Shown here: positions 11,957 to 22,101 of the stretch, in pieces
Numbering within the stretch: the stretch's first letter is position 1
Layout: every line of letters begins with the position of its first letter
Assembly: GCA_949128115.1 (NCBI GenBank)
Contig: OX421961.1
Span: forward strand, 126,855,050-126,919,049
Length of the DNA: 64,000 bases
Source of the DNA: Anaspis maculata
Taxonomy: Eukaryota; Arthropoda; Insecta; Coleoptera; Scraptiidae
Reading direction: 5' to 3'
Program-made: the position numbers and the translations under genes
Notes under the pieces: generated by a model
Seen by the model: the letters and a program-made list of their open reading frames with translations, nothing else
What the model was told of the DNA's origin: nothing
Database searches by the model: none

Positions 11957-12691
11957 CGAAACCGGTCTGGGCCGCCAACTCATCGCACGGTGACGTCAGC
12001 TCCCCCTTCTGGTGTCTGTTGATCGTCCTCAAAACTTTCGCTGGCCTGGTCCTGTCGGCCACCGTGCACGACCAAGGCTGAGCCGACAGCAAGGTCGCTG
12101 CGGAAAACGTCATTTCCCGTCGCAAAGTCTCGAATTTGGCCATGCAGTTTTGATAAAACTCGTCCATTTCGCTTCCCATGCGCAACAGCAACTGCGCATG
12201 CGTCGGTTCTTCCACAGCCACGGCTACCTCCGCCGGCTGTTCTGCCGGCGCAAGCCGGCTTTCTGAAGAAGGCGGCGGTGAAGTTGCAGCTTCTGCGAGG
12301 AAAGGTTCGCGTTCTGCCGGCAGCGACGAGGACGAGGACGAGGAGGTCGAAGGGAATTCCGGAAGGAACAAACCGGGCTGTCGCGAATGGCACGGTTTGG
12401 GCTCAGGGGATGAAACTAAATTGGAAATTAGGGATAGAATTTGTATTCGTTCTTTGATCACCTCGTTTCCAGAGGAAGAGGATTCGGGTAGTAAATGCCT
12501 CGGTTGTGGAAAACAAAAGGATGTTTTCGCCGCCGACAAGTCTGATGGTTGCGGAACAATAACTTTGTCTAGAGGGAGGTTTTCGGCGTTGTCCATGTCG
12601 GCGTTCGATATGGAATCGGAATCGGCGTCGCCCGAAGGTCCAGGATCGAAGTCCATCTCGAGGAAGTCCATTTCGGGGCTGGAGTTGTTGG
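11957..12691 (-). CDS. Exon 2 of C39-like protein gene (low-complexity middle region)
   Basis: The acceptor TTTTTGCAG|CC lies at 12,692 and the donor TTTCG|GTGAGT after 11,957. The exon is 735 nt and keeps the frame on both sides (phase 1 in and out). It encodes about 245 residues. Visible features are a short hydrophobic/acidic box near the start (MDFLEMDFDPGPS), an acidic stretch, a serine run (STSSSSSSSLP), an alanine/glutamate-rich segment, and a predicted helical segment (GSEMDEFYQNCMAKFETLRREM). This is probably a disordered or scaffold region ahead of the C39-like domain. The complementary strand is also open over much of this GC-rich exon but has no support of its own. Two independent splice sites matching in phase make the exon convincing. 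Confidence 0.85.
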
Positions 12692-12899
12692 CTGCAAAAA
12701 TAAAGAAATTAATAAATGAAAAATTACGATTGTTAATGTGGGAAGGTTTATTTCAAAATATTTTCCAAGGGTCAAAAACCGTTCTACCAATTCTACTACA
12801 AAAAGGCTATTTGAGTTTTTTTTTTAATTTTTCACGACGCATCGACTACGAGGTTATTAGCATTGGCGGGACATTCAGTGGGTTTTGGTATACGTTAAT

Positions 12900-13146
12900 T
12901 ACTTGAATTGCCTACTGTTAGCTATGTGAGGCTTCAGTACTCTGATGGCACTCAACTCTGTAGTCAGAAATCCATTTTTTCTGTAACCGCTGTAGTCAGA
13001 CAGGTGCAGATATGGCATAGTAAGGTCAAAACAATTTTTGGACAACACAAAATATCCATGGACGAGGCGGAATTCGAACCCGCGCGGTGTGTCACGACTG
13101 GCTTGGCGTGCCAACACTCAGACCACTCGGCCACCGCCGCTCCTAT
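12900..13146 (-). mobile_element. tRNA-derived SINE
   Basis: On the minus strand a tRNA-like head spans 13,145-13,063. It has a perfect A box (TGGCCGAGTGG, 13,133-13,123) and a near-consensus B box (GGTTCGAATTC, 13,080-13,070). A long variable arm lies between them, as in tRNA-Leu/Ser. The anticodon arm folds (TTGGC, seven-base loop, GCCAG), but position 33 is C rather than T, so it is not a functional tRNA. A tRNA-unrelated body continues to about 12,900, where the boundary is uncertain. Confidence 0.65.
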
Positions 13147-14092
13147 TCAAGTATTATTCAGCTCAATATATGGAGAGTCAGGAGCAAGCAGCCAAAGAAA
13201 ACCCTAGATACCTCGGCTCAAATGATGACGATTGAGGTTAGTTTTCACTGACCTCCCTCGCACCGTTACAGAAATACCGTGCGATACACAAAGCATCAGG
13301 GTTAGCTCTGCCATTGAACAATTTGGTCATTCAGCCAATCCAATAATAGCTCCAGTCGATGAATATTTTGTTTACATAGCGCGGCTAATAGCGAATTTCC
13401 TAAGAAAATGCGCTGAAAAAATATGGCGATGTATGGAAAACTGAATAAGAAAAACCAAAGTTTCATTTCCAGTCATCCCGGGAACCATGGAAAAAATGGA
13501 GATGATGGAAAAACTTGTGCCGCGGTTTTTCTTCTGAAACGGTGAGAGAACGGTGAAAGATGTGTGAAAACTGTCAGGGACAAAATCAGGGTTGGCATGA
13601 TTTTGCCCAGCCCAAAAAAAACCACTGGTTTTTTTCGGATAAAACCCACCCAAAAACCCCGCGGGTTTTAGACTAAAGGTGGGTTTTTCAAAAAAATACC
13701 GAATACTACAATGAAAAAATTGTAAATGGTATCAAATCTTCAATTGTCATGTATTATCAACTACATACTCACTACAGAATACTTAGACAAGAAAAAAAAA
13801 ACCAATTTTGCATAAATACTACCTAACTCCAAACACTTGGCACGATAAGTTTATACGCACAAACTACACTAAAAGTCACCAATCCAATTCGCACTGGTTC
13901 TTCTTGTTCTTGTTTAGCCGTTCTTCAGTTTAGCCGTTTATCGCAGTCAAAGTTGCGTGCCGGTCTAGTAAAGTGGAAAAACTCTCCGCGTGACCTTTCT
14001 TCTTGAATGCTGCGAGAACGACAAGAGATATCCGAAAATTGTGAGCGACAAAGTTGTAGAGAATGCTCCACTAGAAAATTTTCGACGCCAAT

Positions 14093-14421
14093 AGGGTGAT
14101 TGCATGTAGAGGGAGTTTATGGCAAAATGTCAATAGTGTCATTGTCATCTGTCAAGTTCCATCCTTGCGGAGTCAACGTCAACCGGACTAACCTCACTAA
14201 ATACTGTAATTTTTACGTGTTTTGTTCACATACTGGTTTGTTCGGCGTTTACGAGATCGAGATTGTGATTTCTAATCGTTCTAACAATGCCTTACACCTG
14301 TTCTGTGCCCCAATCCTTGTCTATGGCCCCAATGCAATTACCTAAGAAACGTCAAAACATAACTATAGATTCTTGCGCTGCCTGCCGGTGATCAGGTGAA
14401 CGAATTTGATGCAATCACCCT
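14093..14421. mobile_element. MITE with AGGGTGATTGCA termini
   Basis: The ends AGGGTGATTGCA and TGCAATCACCCT are perfect inverted repeats. The equivalent site in the opposite arm of the host foldback (near 17,240) is uninterrupted. Comparison suggests a 2-bp AT duplication. No coding capacity. Confidence 0.75.
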
Positions 14422-14715
14422 ATTATTAGCTCTTCTAGTTTAGCCGTGAGCCACGTTCGCAGTTGCGCGACAATCCTGTTAATAAAGTGGTTCTTTTGGA
14501 AAACTCAAGATGAAAAAATATGACAATGTAGAGGATGAGAAAATGAATCTAAAAAACGAAAGTTTCATTCCACACCGTTTCGGGAAACCTAAGAAAAAAA
14601 AAGAGAAACTTGAAATATAGTGATTTGCACTCCCAGCTTCCTCATTGAATACTGAAATAAGCGTAACAAATATGAAAACCTGAATAAAAAAGTTTGTAGA
14701 GGATTGAATGATCTA

Positions 14716-15778
14716 CAATGTGTCCCGGAATAAGTGTTACAAAACTTACAGGGAGATAGAAAATTTGAAAATAAGGGGACTTTTGTTGATAAACATACCC
14801 TCGCAAACGTATAGTGACGGAGATACAGGCCTTCAAAGTTGTTTTTGAAAAACAGTTTCATTGCATAACTTTTGAACCGTTCGACCGATTTTATTCAAAT
14901 TCAAACTAAAGTCTCGACTAAAGTTTACTAAGGCAGGTCTTTATTGAACAATAGCAACGAGTTTCATCAGACATTTTTAGGGGCAAAGAGAATAGGGGAA
15001 CCGTCCCCTTTTCCCCCTATTTTTAACCCCCCTGAATATTTTTTGAAACGGTTTCGATTTTTGAATTCTGCGTTCAATTTAAAGAAAAAAGTTCCTCTTG
15101 CAAAATTTTGATTAGAGGCTTCACCTTCAAGATATTTGGGTTTGAAACATTGGAAAACAACATGAAATCGCCACTTTCCAGGGCCCAAATTGTTTTTTCC
15201 CTAAAAAACTTCATGTTTCTCAGCGAAAATGGGGGGTTAATCAACTTAAAATACCCAGAAAACTCATCCCATTCGACGAATCATGGGTTTTCTTGAATTT
15301 TAATTTTTAGGGCGATTTCGAGATGTTTTCCAATGTTTCAATCCCAAATATCTCGAAAACGAAGCTTTTAATCAAAATTTTGCAAGAGCAACTTTTTTAT
15401 TCAAATTGAACGTAGAATACACAAATTGAAACAACTTCAAAAAACACCGGGGAGGTCAAAAATAGGGGTAAAAAGGGGAGGGCACCCCCTATTACTTCGC
15501 CCGAGACTTCGCCCCTAAGAATGTTTGATGAAATGCGCTATTATTGTTCAATAGAGACCTGTTTCAGTCTCGGTTTCAGTAAACTTTGGTTTGAGTTTGA
15601 CTAAAATCGGTTGAACGCTACAAAATTATGCAGAAAAAACTGTTTTTTAAAAAACAACTTTGAAGGCCTGTATCTCCGTTATCATGCGTTTGCGAGGGTA
15701 TGTTTATAGAGTAAGTCCCCTTATTCTTCAATTTTCTATCTCCCTGCGAGATTTGTAAAGCTTATTCCGGGACATCTG
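14716..15778. mobile_element. 1.06 kb foldback element, TA target site
   Basis: The left end begins CAATGTGTCCCGGAATAAG and the right end is CTTATTCCGGGACATCTG. The arms are about 500 bp and pair through matching blocks such as GGAGATACAGGCCTTCAAAG with its complement. It is flanked by TA on both sides, and the opposite arm of the host foldback (near 16,940) retains the empty site. A related but diverged element occupies 57,226-58,232. Confidence 0.85.
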
Positions 15779-17848
15779 TATAAAAAATCCCCTGATGCCA
15801 TGTAGGTATGAATCTTTTTCGACTCAGCTGCGGAGCGCTATCAAAGTTGCGGCACATGACTCGTGACGCGTCCCATATGTGGCCAAACTGGCACGACGTT
15901 GCGGTGATTGTTCAATTGATTATAAAATATGATTGAATGATTTGAAAAAACTGCGTGCTTTGTTTAACGTCTGGGTAACTACTTATTGTTAGGAGTGTCA
16001 TTGTAGTCATCAACATCGTCTTCCGAAACAACAGTCAGCAACGGCGCCAGCATTTCTTGAACGGATAGGCACAAAAAGGCACACTATTTAGGAAGGTGGG
16101 CACTCATCTAGTTAAGTATATGCTTCCCATCCTCCAAACTACTTTTTTTTTAGATAAGAAAAAACAGTCAAGCGCAAAAAAGTTCTATTGAAAAAAAAAA
16201 CGACTGGATACATTCTTATTTTAGGTTGTTTTCATTAGTATCTACTTAGTTTTGCAATTTGGGTAGTCTGGTTTTTCATATCAACATTTTCCGAGGCATT
16301 TTCTAAGAAATCGGGTGGGCACCTATGATTTTAGGGGAGGCACGTGCCCACCCTGGCCACCCCCTGGCGCCGTCACTGACAACAGTGCAGGAAGCGTTAG
16401 AACAGGTGGCTCCACCGCAATGGTGGCAAGCTTTTCTGAATCCACAAAGCTTCTCGCAGTTTCTCGAGCATCTGCAGGAAATCAGCCGAAGCAGATTTTC
16501 GGGAGCTACGTTATCCTGGATTCTAATGAGAATCAACAGAGGAATGCTCAATTTCCAACCCCATTGTTCAAGTGTACAGTTGTTTAATATCTTCGAGCTA
16601 TTGTTGAATGATCATTGTTGATCAGAAACCAGTTGAAAAACATCTCAGTATTTACGTGAATCATGTTTTTCAATTATTATATCGATAGCGTTCACGCGCG
16701 GAGTTACATTTCTAACAATAGTTACAAGTCGTTCAAGAAAGCACGCAATTTTATTCAATCATTTCATCATGTTTTATAATCAACCAAACAACCACCGGAA
16801 TGTCGTGCCAGTCTGACAACATATGCAGCGCGTCATGAATGATGTGCCCCAACTTTGATAGCGCTCCGCAGCTAAGTTAGCAGCGATATGCATCGAAAAA
16901 GATGCATTATATGACATCACGGGATTTTTTTATAGATCATTTAATCCTCTGCAAGCTTGTTTGTTCAGATTTTCCATATTTGTTACGTTTATTTCAGTAT
17001 TCAATGAGGAAGCTGGCAGTGCAAATCGCTATTTTTCAAGTTTTCCTTTTTTTCTTAGGTTTGCCAAAACGGTGTGGAATGAAACTTTGTTTTTTTAGAT
17101 TCAGTTTTTCATCCACTACACTGTCATATTTTTTCATCAAGTCTGGGATGTTTGTAAGTTTTCCAAAAAAAAAAACCACTTCATTGACAGGATTGTCGCG
17201 CAACTTCGAACGTGGTTCACGGCTAAACTAGAAGAGCTAATAATTGGCCTCGAAGATTTTCTATAAAAGCATTTAATTCTTGTCGCTCACAATTTTCGGA
17301 TATCTTTTGTCGTTCTCGCAGCGTTCAAGAAGGAAGGTCACACAGGGAGTTTTTCTACTTTACTAGACCGGCGCTCAACTTTGACTGCGATTAACGGCTG
17401 AACTGAAGAAGTTGGACATTTATGCTTTTGGGGACTTTTTTGTAAATTATTGAATTCTCTACAACTTTGTCCCTGACAGTTTTCACACATCTCTCACCAT
17501 TCTCCCGCCGTTTCAGAAGAAAGACCGCGGCGCATGTCATTTCATCTTCTCCATTTTTAAAGAAGACAAAAGAGAAGGCAAGAGAAGACAAAAAAAAAAC
17601 AACTTGATATTCGTATTTTTGATCTCACCAGAACAACACAATCGAGAACACAATCCTTGAGGAACACCAACAAATAATTTGCAGAAAATACAAAAAAAGG
17701 AATGCAATGTTTTCGTATTTTTTTAGTTCATTTCACTACATCGGATAAGGACAGTTTTATATGGTAAAGTCACAGATGTTTGGTAAAACATTGAAAGAAT
17801 TTTATATGGGGTATGCCCTCAAATTCCAGTCCCTTCCAGTGTCCTTAC

Positions 17849-18383
17849 CTTCTCTACCATTACCCGGTGGCGGTTCCTCCATCGGCTGAATTTCCAAATG
17901 GTAAAACGAGTTGGGCAAGTCAGCCGCCTGGTCCCCTTTGTAGGTGTAGAAGCACCCGTCGTCCGAAATGGACAGCTCATTGTCATCGCCGAGATCGTCA
18001 CTAACCGAACTTTCGTCTGTTTCCTTGGGACTGGCTTCGCAGCAGCTGGCGCTGTCGCCCCCCGTGTTCGTCACTAAACCACTGCCATACACGTAAGTCT
18101 CCTGAGACGCGGCGGTCCTCTTGAACCCGCGAGAGCTCTCCGTGTCGGAATCCGAGTCCGAATACACGCTGTTGTAGCTCTTGAACCCGTTTCTCTTGGG
18201 CAAACCGTCCTCGACATTGTTGTTGGCCTTCTTCACGGGCTTCGTCTTGGGTATGGCCCCTTTGCTTTCGTCCATCTGCACGAGACTCAAGTTGGCATTT
18301 GTGTCCGGATTGGCGATTTCGCTGCAGGACGGCAGCGAATGGTCGCCGGCGCCGCCTTCTTCGGTATCACCTGCTGAATTCAT
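17849..18383 (-). CDS. Exon 1 of C39-like protein gene (start codon, acidic N-terminus)
   Basis: ATG at 18,383 opens 178 codons plus one base, ending at the donor GAAG|GTAAGG. The first base of the split codon joins CC of exon 2 (12,691) to keep the frame. The encoded segment is hydrophilic and acidic, with a serine/aspartate cluster (YSDSDSDTESS), a lysine-rich patch (KTKPVKKANNN) and a distinct motif near its end (DDGCFYTYKGDQAADLPNSF) that looks conserved rather than disordered. No signal peptide or membrane segment is visible, so the protein is probably cytosolic or nuclear. With exons 2 and 3 the protein is about 640-660 residues. It starts 415 bp from the RtcA start on the opposite strand. 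Upstream non-coding exons cannot be excluded. Confidence 0.83.
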
Positions 18384-18798
18384 TTCGCTGTTTGGCGGTC
18401 AACACTGGGAATCCTTACATAATTATTCAGGTGTAGCACACGTTTTTCAAGGAAGCTCGGATTTCGCCGCACTCATCCCGAAGAATGGCAGCCGCAACGG
18501 AGCCGAGCATTCCAGTGTGGTTTTCGAAATGAAGATTTTTTTAGTGAAAATCCAATTTATAGGTAGAAAACTTTGTTTTTTACACAAGAAGCACAGAAAA
18601 TTTACGAACAGCTGAGTGAAACGTCAAATACATGTCAAAGTCAAAAGTCAAACATTACAGGAAACTAGGGAATTTCATTTCTACACTGCAAGTGTCAAAA
18701 GAGAACTGTCAATAGTGTCAATGTCACCAAGTGACAAGTGACGTTTGAATAACCTCAAATATTCGCCGGCACATAAACACTGCGGGTTTATCAGGAAA
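18384..18798. promoter_or_regulatory. Shared head-to-head promoter region, C39-like gene / RtcA
   Basis: Only 415 bp separate the two divergent start codons. No TATA box is evident. The stretch 18,610-18,750 is rich in iterated TGTCAA/GTGACA motifs (for example ACATGTCAAAG, AAGTGTCAAAAG, CTGTCAATAGTGTCAATG). Bidirectional use is inferred from the geometry. Confidence 0.55.
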
Positions 18799-20035
18799 AT
18801 GAATGAATTAAAAGAAATCGACGGGTCAATCCTTGAAGGGGTGAGCACCCTCCCATTTCCACTATGCCCTTCTGTTATCACGCTTGAATTCAGGGCGGCC
18901 AGATTCTGCGAATCGCGCTAACTCTGAGCGCCATCATGAGAATCCCAGTCAAAGTCACGAAAATCAGAGCGGGGCGCTCAAAACCGGGCTTGATGGAACA
19001 GCACCTGAAAGGCGTCGAGCTGACGCGGGACCTGTGCAACGCCAGAGTCAAAGGCGCCCAGCTGGGCTCGACAGAAATCGAGTTTTGGCCCTCGGAGCTC
19101 GCCGGGGGCTGCCACGAGGCCCGCGTCAAGACCGCCGGAAGCGTGAGCCTGCTCGCGCAAGTGGCACTGCCTTGCGCCCTTTTCGCCAAAACGCCGTCCA
19201 CGCTCCGCCTGCACGGCGGCACCAACGCCGAAATGGCCCCGCAGATTGACTACACCACCGAAGTGTTTCGCCCGATCCTCGAGAAATTCGGCGCCACGTT
19301 CGATTTCGACCTGATCAAGCGGGGCTATTTTCCGAAAGGCGGCGGCGAAGTCATACTCAAAGTTGATCCGTTTCCCGGTTTGAAACCGGTCACGATGCTG
19401 GAAAGAGGCAGCATTACCGGAATCCACGGGTGGGCTTTCACGGCTGGCACCTTGCCCATCAAGCTGGCGCACGCCATGGCGGATTCGGCCAAGAACTGCG
19501 TCAGGAAACACTTCCAAAACATCCAGATCGAGAGATACAAGGAGGACAGGAATGTGGCGCCGGACAATTGTTTTGGAATCATGTATATTTATTGCCTTCT
19601 TTAAATTGAAAAATAACTTTTAATTATATTTTCATCGGTGTTTTCCTTTAGATTAGTAGCAGAGACTAGTACGGGATGCATTTTGGGCGGTTCAGCTCTG
19701 GGAAAAAGGAACGAAAATGCCGAAGATACTGGAAAAAGGGCAGGAGAAGACCTGTTGAAGGCGATCGAAGAAGGTGGTTGTGTGGATGAGCACAGTCAAG
19801 ATCAAATTATTGTTTTCATGGCTTTGGCCAAAGGTCCTTCCAAAGTTAGAGTCGGGGAGATTACGTTGCATACTAAAACAGCAATAACTATTGCAGAACA
19901 GCTCTTGAAAGTAGGTTTGGTTGTTGACGATTGCAGGATTCATTTTGATTATTATCGCTGGTTTATTTTTTGCAGGTCAAGTTTGAAATCAGCCCTGAGG
20001 GAGCGTCCAACGTGATTTCATGTAGTGGCAGTTGA
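18799..20035 (+). CDS. RtcA: RNA 3'-terminal phosphate cyclase (RtcA), four exons
   Basis: The enzyme uses ATP to convert RNA 3'-phosphate ends to 2',3'-cyclic phosphates via an adenylated intermediate, acting in RNA end processing. Exons are 18,799-18,840, 18,894-19,582, 19,652-19,910 and 19,976-20,035. Introns are 53, 69 and 65 bp, with GTGAGC, GTATAT and GTAGGT donors and CAG/TAG acceptors; all junctions keep the frame. The protein is 349 residues, close to the animal family length. Signatures are the N-terminal DGSILEGGGQILR (split by intron 1), KIRAGRSKPGL, GSTEIEFWPSE, GGTNAEMAPQIDY, KRGYFPKGGGEV, and the C-terminal AETSTG and DQIIVFMALA with the family histidine in GEITLHTKTA. The C-terminus (EISPEGASNVISCSGS) is short but ends at a clean TGA. 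Confidence 0.96.
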
Positions 20036-20119
20036 AATTGGTAAATTCCCAAGTTCTTGATGTCAATGTAAAGTATGTACCTATTGACCGACTATTTTTA
20101 TTAATTTAATATTTATTTG

Positions 20120-20125
20120 AATAAA
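20120..20125 (+). terminator. Likely polyadenylation signal of RtcA
   Basis: AATAAA lies 85 bp after the RtcA stop codon; it is the first canonical hexamer downstream. Confidence 0.6.
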
Positions 20126-20390
20126 TGGTGGCAATGAAAAAGTGATCAGAATTCGCGTTCTCAAATTATTGATTTTTTTTGTGTATTTACGCAGGGTGTT
20201 TGCAAACTTACGGTAGAAAATTGAACTGCAATTTAAGGTTCTTTTTTTTAAATATGGAGGGTCCAAAGGTGGTCCTTCGACTCCCTTTATTTTCGTTATT
20301 TTGAAAGATTTCAGTAAACTCTTCTAAACAGACCGAAAAGCAATGTTTTCGAACCTTTGAATGTGTTTTGTAATTTTATTTACTATACAG

Positions 20391-20535
20391 GGTGAGTCGT
20401 AAATCCTGAAAATACAGTTTTCTTCAAAAATGCATGCATAAAATTTGATTGCTTTTCATCAGTTTCATATCCTCTAGAACCTTTCAGGGTCATTTTCGAG
20501 GGAAAGTTTTTTTTTAGGATTTATGACGAATACCT
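20391..20535. repeat. Short hairpin repeat with ACAGGGTG end
   Basis: ACAGGGTGAGTCGTAAATCC at the left partly pairs with GGATTTATGACGA at the right. A second unpaired CAGGGTG end lies at about 20,193. These resemble ends of the CAGGGTG foldback elements found elsewhere in the window. Confidence 0.45.
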
Positions 20536-21195
20536 GAAGGGCGTGCTTTTGATTTATATAAAGGCTGGAAGTTTTTTGCTCTCTAGAAATGTGTACAACA
20601 GTCCAGAACATTCGAGAGTATTTGAGATTATTCCACAACATTCCAGAATGTTCCGGTACCTATGTTCGGGAATGTTCGGGAATAGGCTGGAACGTTCGGA
20701 TAATAAAAGTAAGTGTACGGTGTGCGTGCCGAAACTCAAAAACGAGTCCCGGTACGATCAAAGGAGTTATATGGTGTGGTGTAGCCCTCTATCCCCCGTT
20801 CATGAAGAAGGTTCCCGGTTTTATCTGAAGAGCGTGTTTTTTTAAGATCTATGGGCTGGAAGTTTCGCCCTCTAGAATGTCGTAGAACAGTCCAGAACAT
20901 TAGAAAGTAGATAGTCTATATAATTCTACAACATTCCAGAATGGTCTGGATGTTCTAGAATGTTCGAGAATAGCCTGGGACGTTCGGAAACATCCCGGAA
21001 CATTCTAGATCATTGTTGAACATTTGAGATCATTCCATAACATTCCAAAATGTTCCGGTATGTTCTGGAATGGTCGGGATAATCTGGAACGTTCAGAAAT
21101 ATCCCGAAACATTCCAGATCATTGTGGAACATTCGTAATCATTTCACAACATTCCAGAATGTTTGGGAATGTTCGGGAATAGTCTGGAAGGCTCC
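20534..21195. repeat. Heat-shock-element-like tandem array, block 1
   Basis: The DNA is an almost continuous series of 5-bp blocks alternating nGAAn and nTTCn. Perfect four-block runs occur at 20,665-20,682 (TTCggGAAtgTTCggGAA) and 20,953-20,970 (TTCtaGAAtgTTCgaGAA), and a perfect three-block run starts at 20,641. A ~290-bp higher-order repeat is present: the leader before the array (20,534-20,613, containing TTTATATAAAG) recurs at 20,825-20,905. No coding frame is supported. Confidence 0.8.
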
Positions 21196-21454
21196 AGTAC
21201 AGATAACGGCCACATCACGCAAATCCAAACGAAAAAATAGGCAAATCACTCAGAATGGCATGTGGAATGATAATCTGAAAGAAATATATTTGCGGATTAT
21301 CCAGAAATTTTTGCAACAAAAAAGGAACAACGCCTTGAAGAACAGTGTAGTTTCTGGATGTTGGTGTATTGTTGGTTGCCTACAACACTTCAGTAGAAAA
21401 TTAGAGCAGGTACGTGGTACAGTGACTCATGACTTAACAACAAAATAATGGGTA

Positions 21455-21715
21455 ATTATTGACGACCACTACTTCTCGACTTCAGCCACCAACTTTTCAC
21501 GGTAGGTAGACACCACCACAACATCACGTTCGTCGACCGTAGTTTCCTGGGGAAACCACTATTTCCACTGTAAAATGCTCCTTCTTTCCATTACTTATCC
21601 ACGTCCAATGTCCTACGACGTAAGTACAGGCAAGAAGGAAGCGTCCTACATAGCTGTTTAAGTGGTTGCCTAACTCTTAGAAAATGCTAGTCGAGAAGTA
21701 GTGGTCGTCAATAAT
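21455..21715. mobile_element. 261-bp MITE, TA flanks
   Basis: Perfect 26-bp inverted termini start ATTATTGACGACCACTACTT and end with the complement (AAGTAGTGGTCGTCAATAAT). TA flanks both ends, suggesting a Tc1/mariner-type target. It lies in the unique spacer between two blocks of the HSE-like array. The rest of that spacer (21,196-21,935) shows no gene. Confidence 0.82.
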
Positions 21716-21935
21716 TATCAAATAATGTTGCGCAATGGTGTGCGTGGGCCCGAGATGGGCACCGCAAAGAAGAGTAGTACGACGTAAACAATTCAACTGC
21801 AAAGAAACTATTAGTGTGAACGTAATTTCCCTCTCGGTGGGGACTAATCAATAATCATCGTGAGCAGAAAGCAATGGAGTTTGTTTCGTGGTTGTAAAAA
21901 GTGTTTAAAATGTAGTCGTTAAGTGTACTCGACCC

Positions 21936-22043
21936 GCCTGGAACGTTCGTGAACATTCCGGAACATTCCAATCCATTGTGAAACATTCGAGATCATTCTA
22001 CAACATTCTAGAATACTCCGGTATGTTCTAAAATGGTCAGGAT
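21936..22043. repeat. Heat-shock-element-like array, block 2 left part
   Basis: The same 5-bp alternating GAA/TTC units as in 20,586-21,195 and 23,955-24,415. It is cut by insertion of a hAT element at 22,044; the eight bases GTCAGGAT before the insertion reappear as GTCAGGAA after it. Confidence 0.8.
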
Positions 22044-22101
22044 CAGTGATGTAAAATACCCGGGTTTTTATATTCAAGTACCCGTTATTACCCTAAGTAT
22101 A

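Larger units (their letters stand above)
13490..17560. mobile_element. Large foldback element with ~830-bp arms and nested insertions
   Basis: The right arm (about 16,733-17,560) is the reverse complement of pieces spread over 13,490-15,975. Matched blocks include CTGTCAGGGACAAA, GTGAGCGACAAAGTTG, the CACGTTCGCAGTTGCGCGAC region and CCTCATTGAATACTGAAATA. The left arm is longer because it carries insertions at 14,093-14,421 and 14,716-15,778. The spacer (15,975-16,733) encodes nothing recognisable. Arms are about 15-20% diverged. Confidence 0.8.
12692..17848 (-). other. Intron 1 of the C39-like gene (5.2 kb)
   Basis: The donor GAAG|GTAAGG is at 17,849/17,848 and the acceptor at 12,692. It holds a tRNA-derived SINE (12,900-13,146) and a large foldback element with two nested insertions (13,490-17,560). 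No exon-like sequence was seen. Confidence 0.8.

Noticed and set aside
12178..12906. Open frame of about 240 codons on the plus strand over exon 2
   Set aside because: Antisense to a spliced, in-frame exon; no similarity; runs into intron sequence.
13063..13145. Functional tRNA gene
   Set aside because: The anticodon loop has C at position 33 and the acceptor pairing is poor; interpreted as a SINE head.
16303..16621. Open frames in the foldback spacer, possibly a captured gene
   Set aside because: Several overlapping frames on both strands and no recognisable motif; probably chance openness.
18978..19517. Open frame antisense to RtcA
   Set aside because: Shadow of the well-supported RtcA exon 2.
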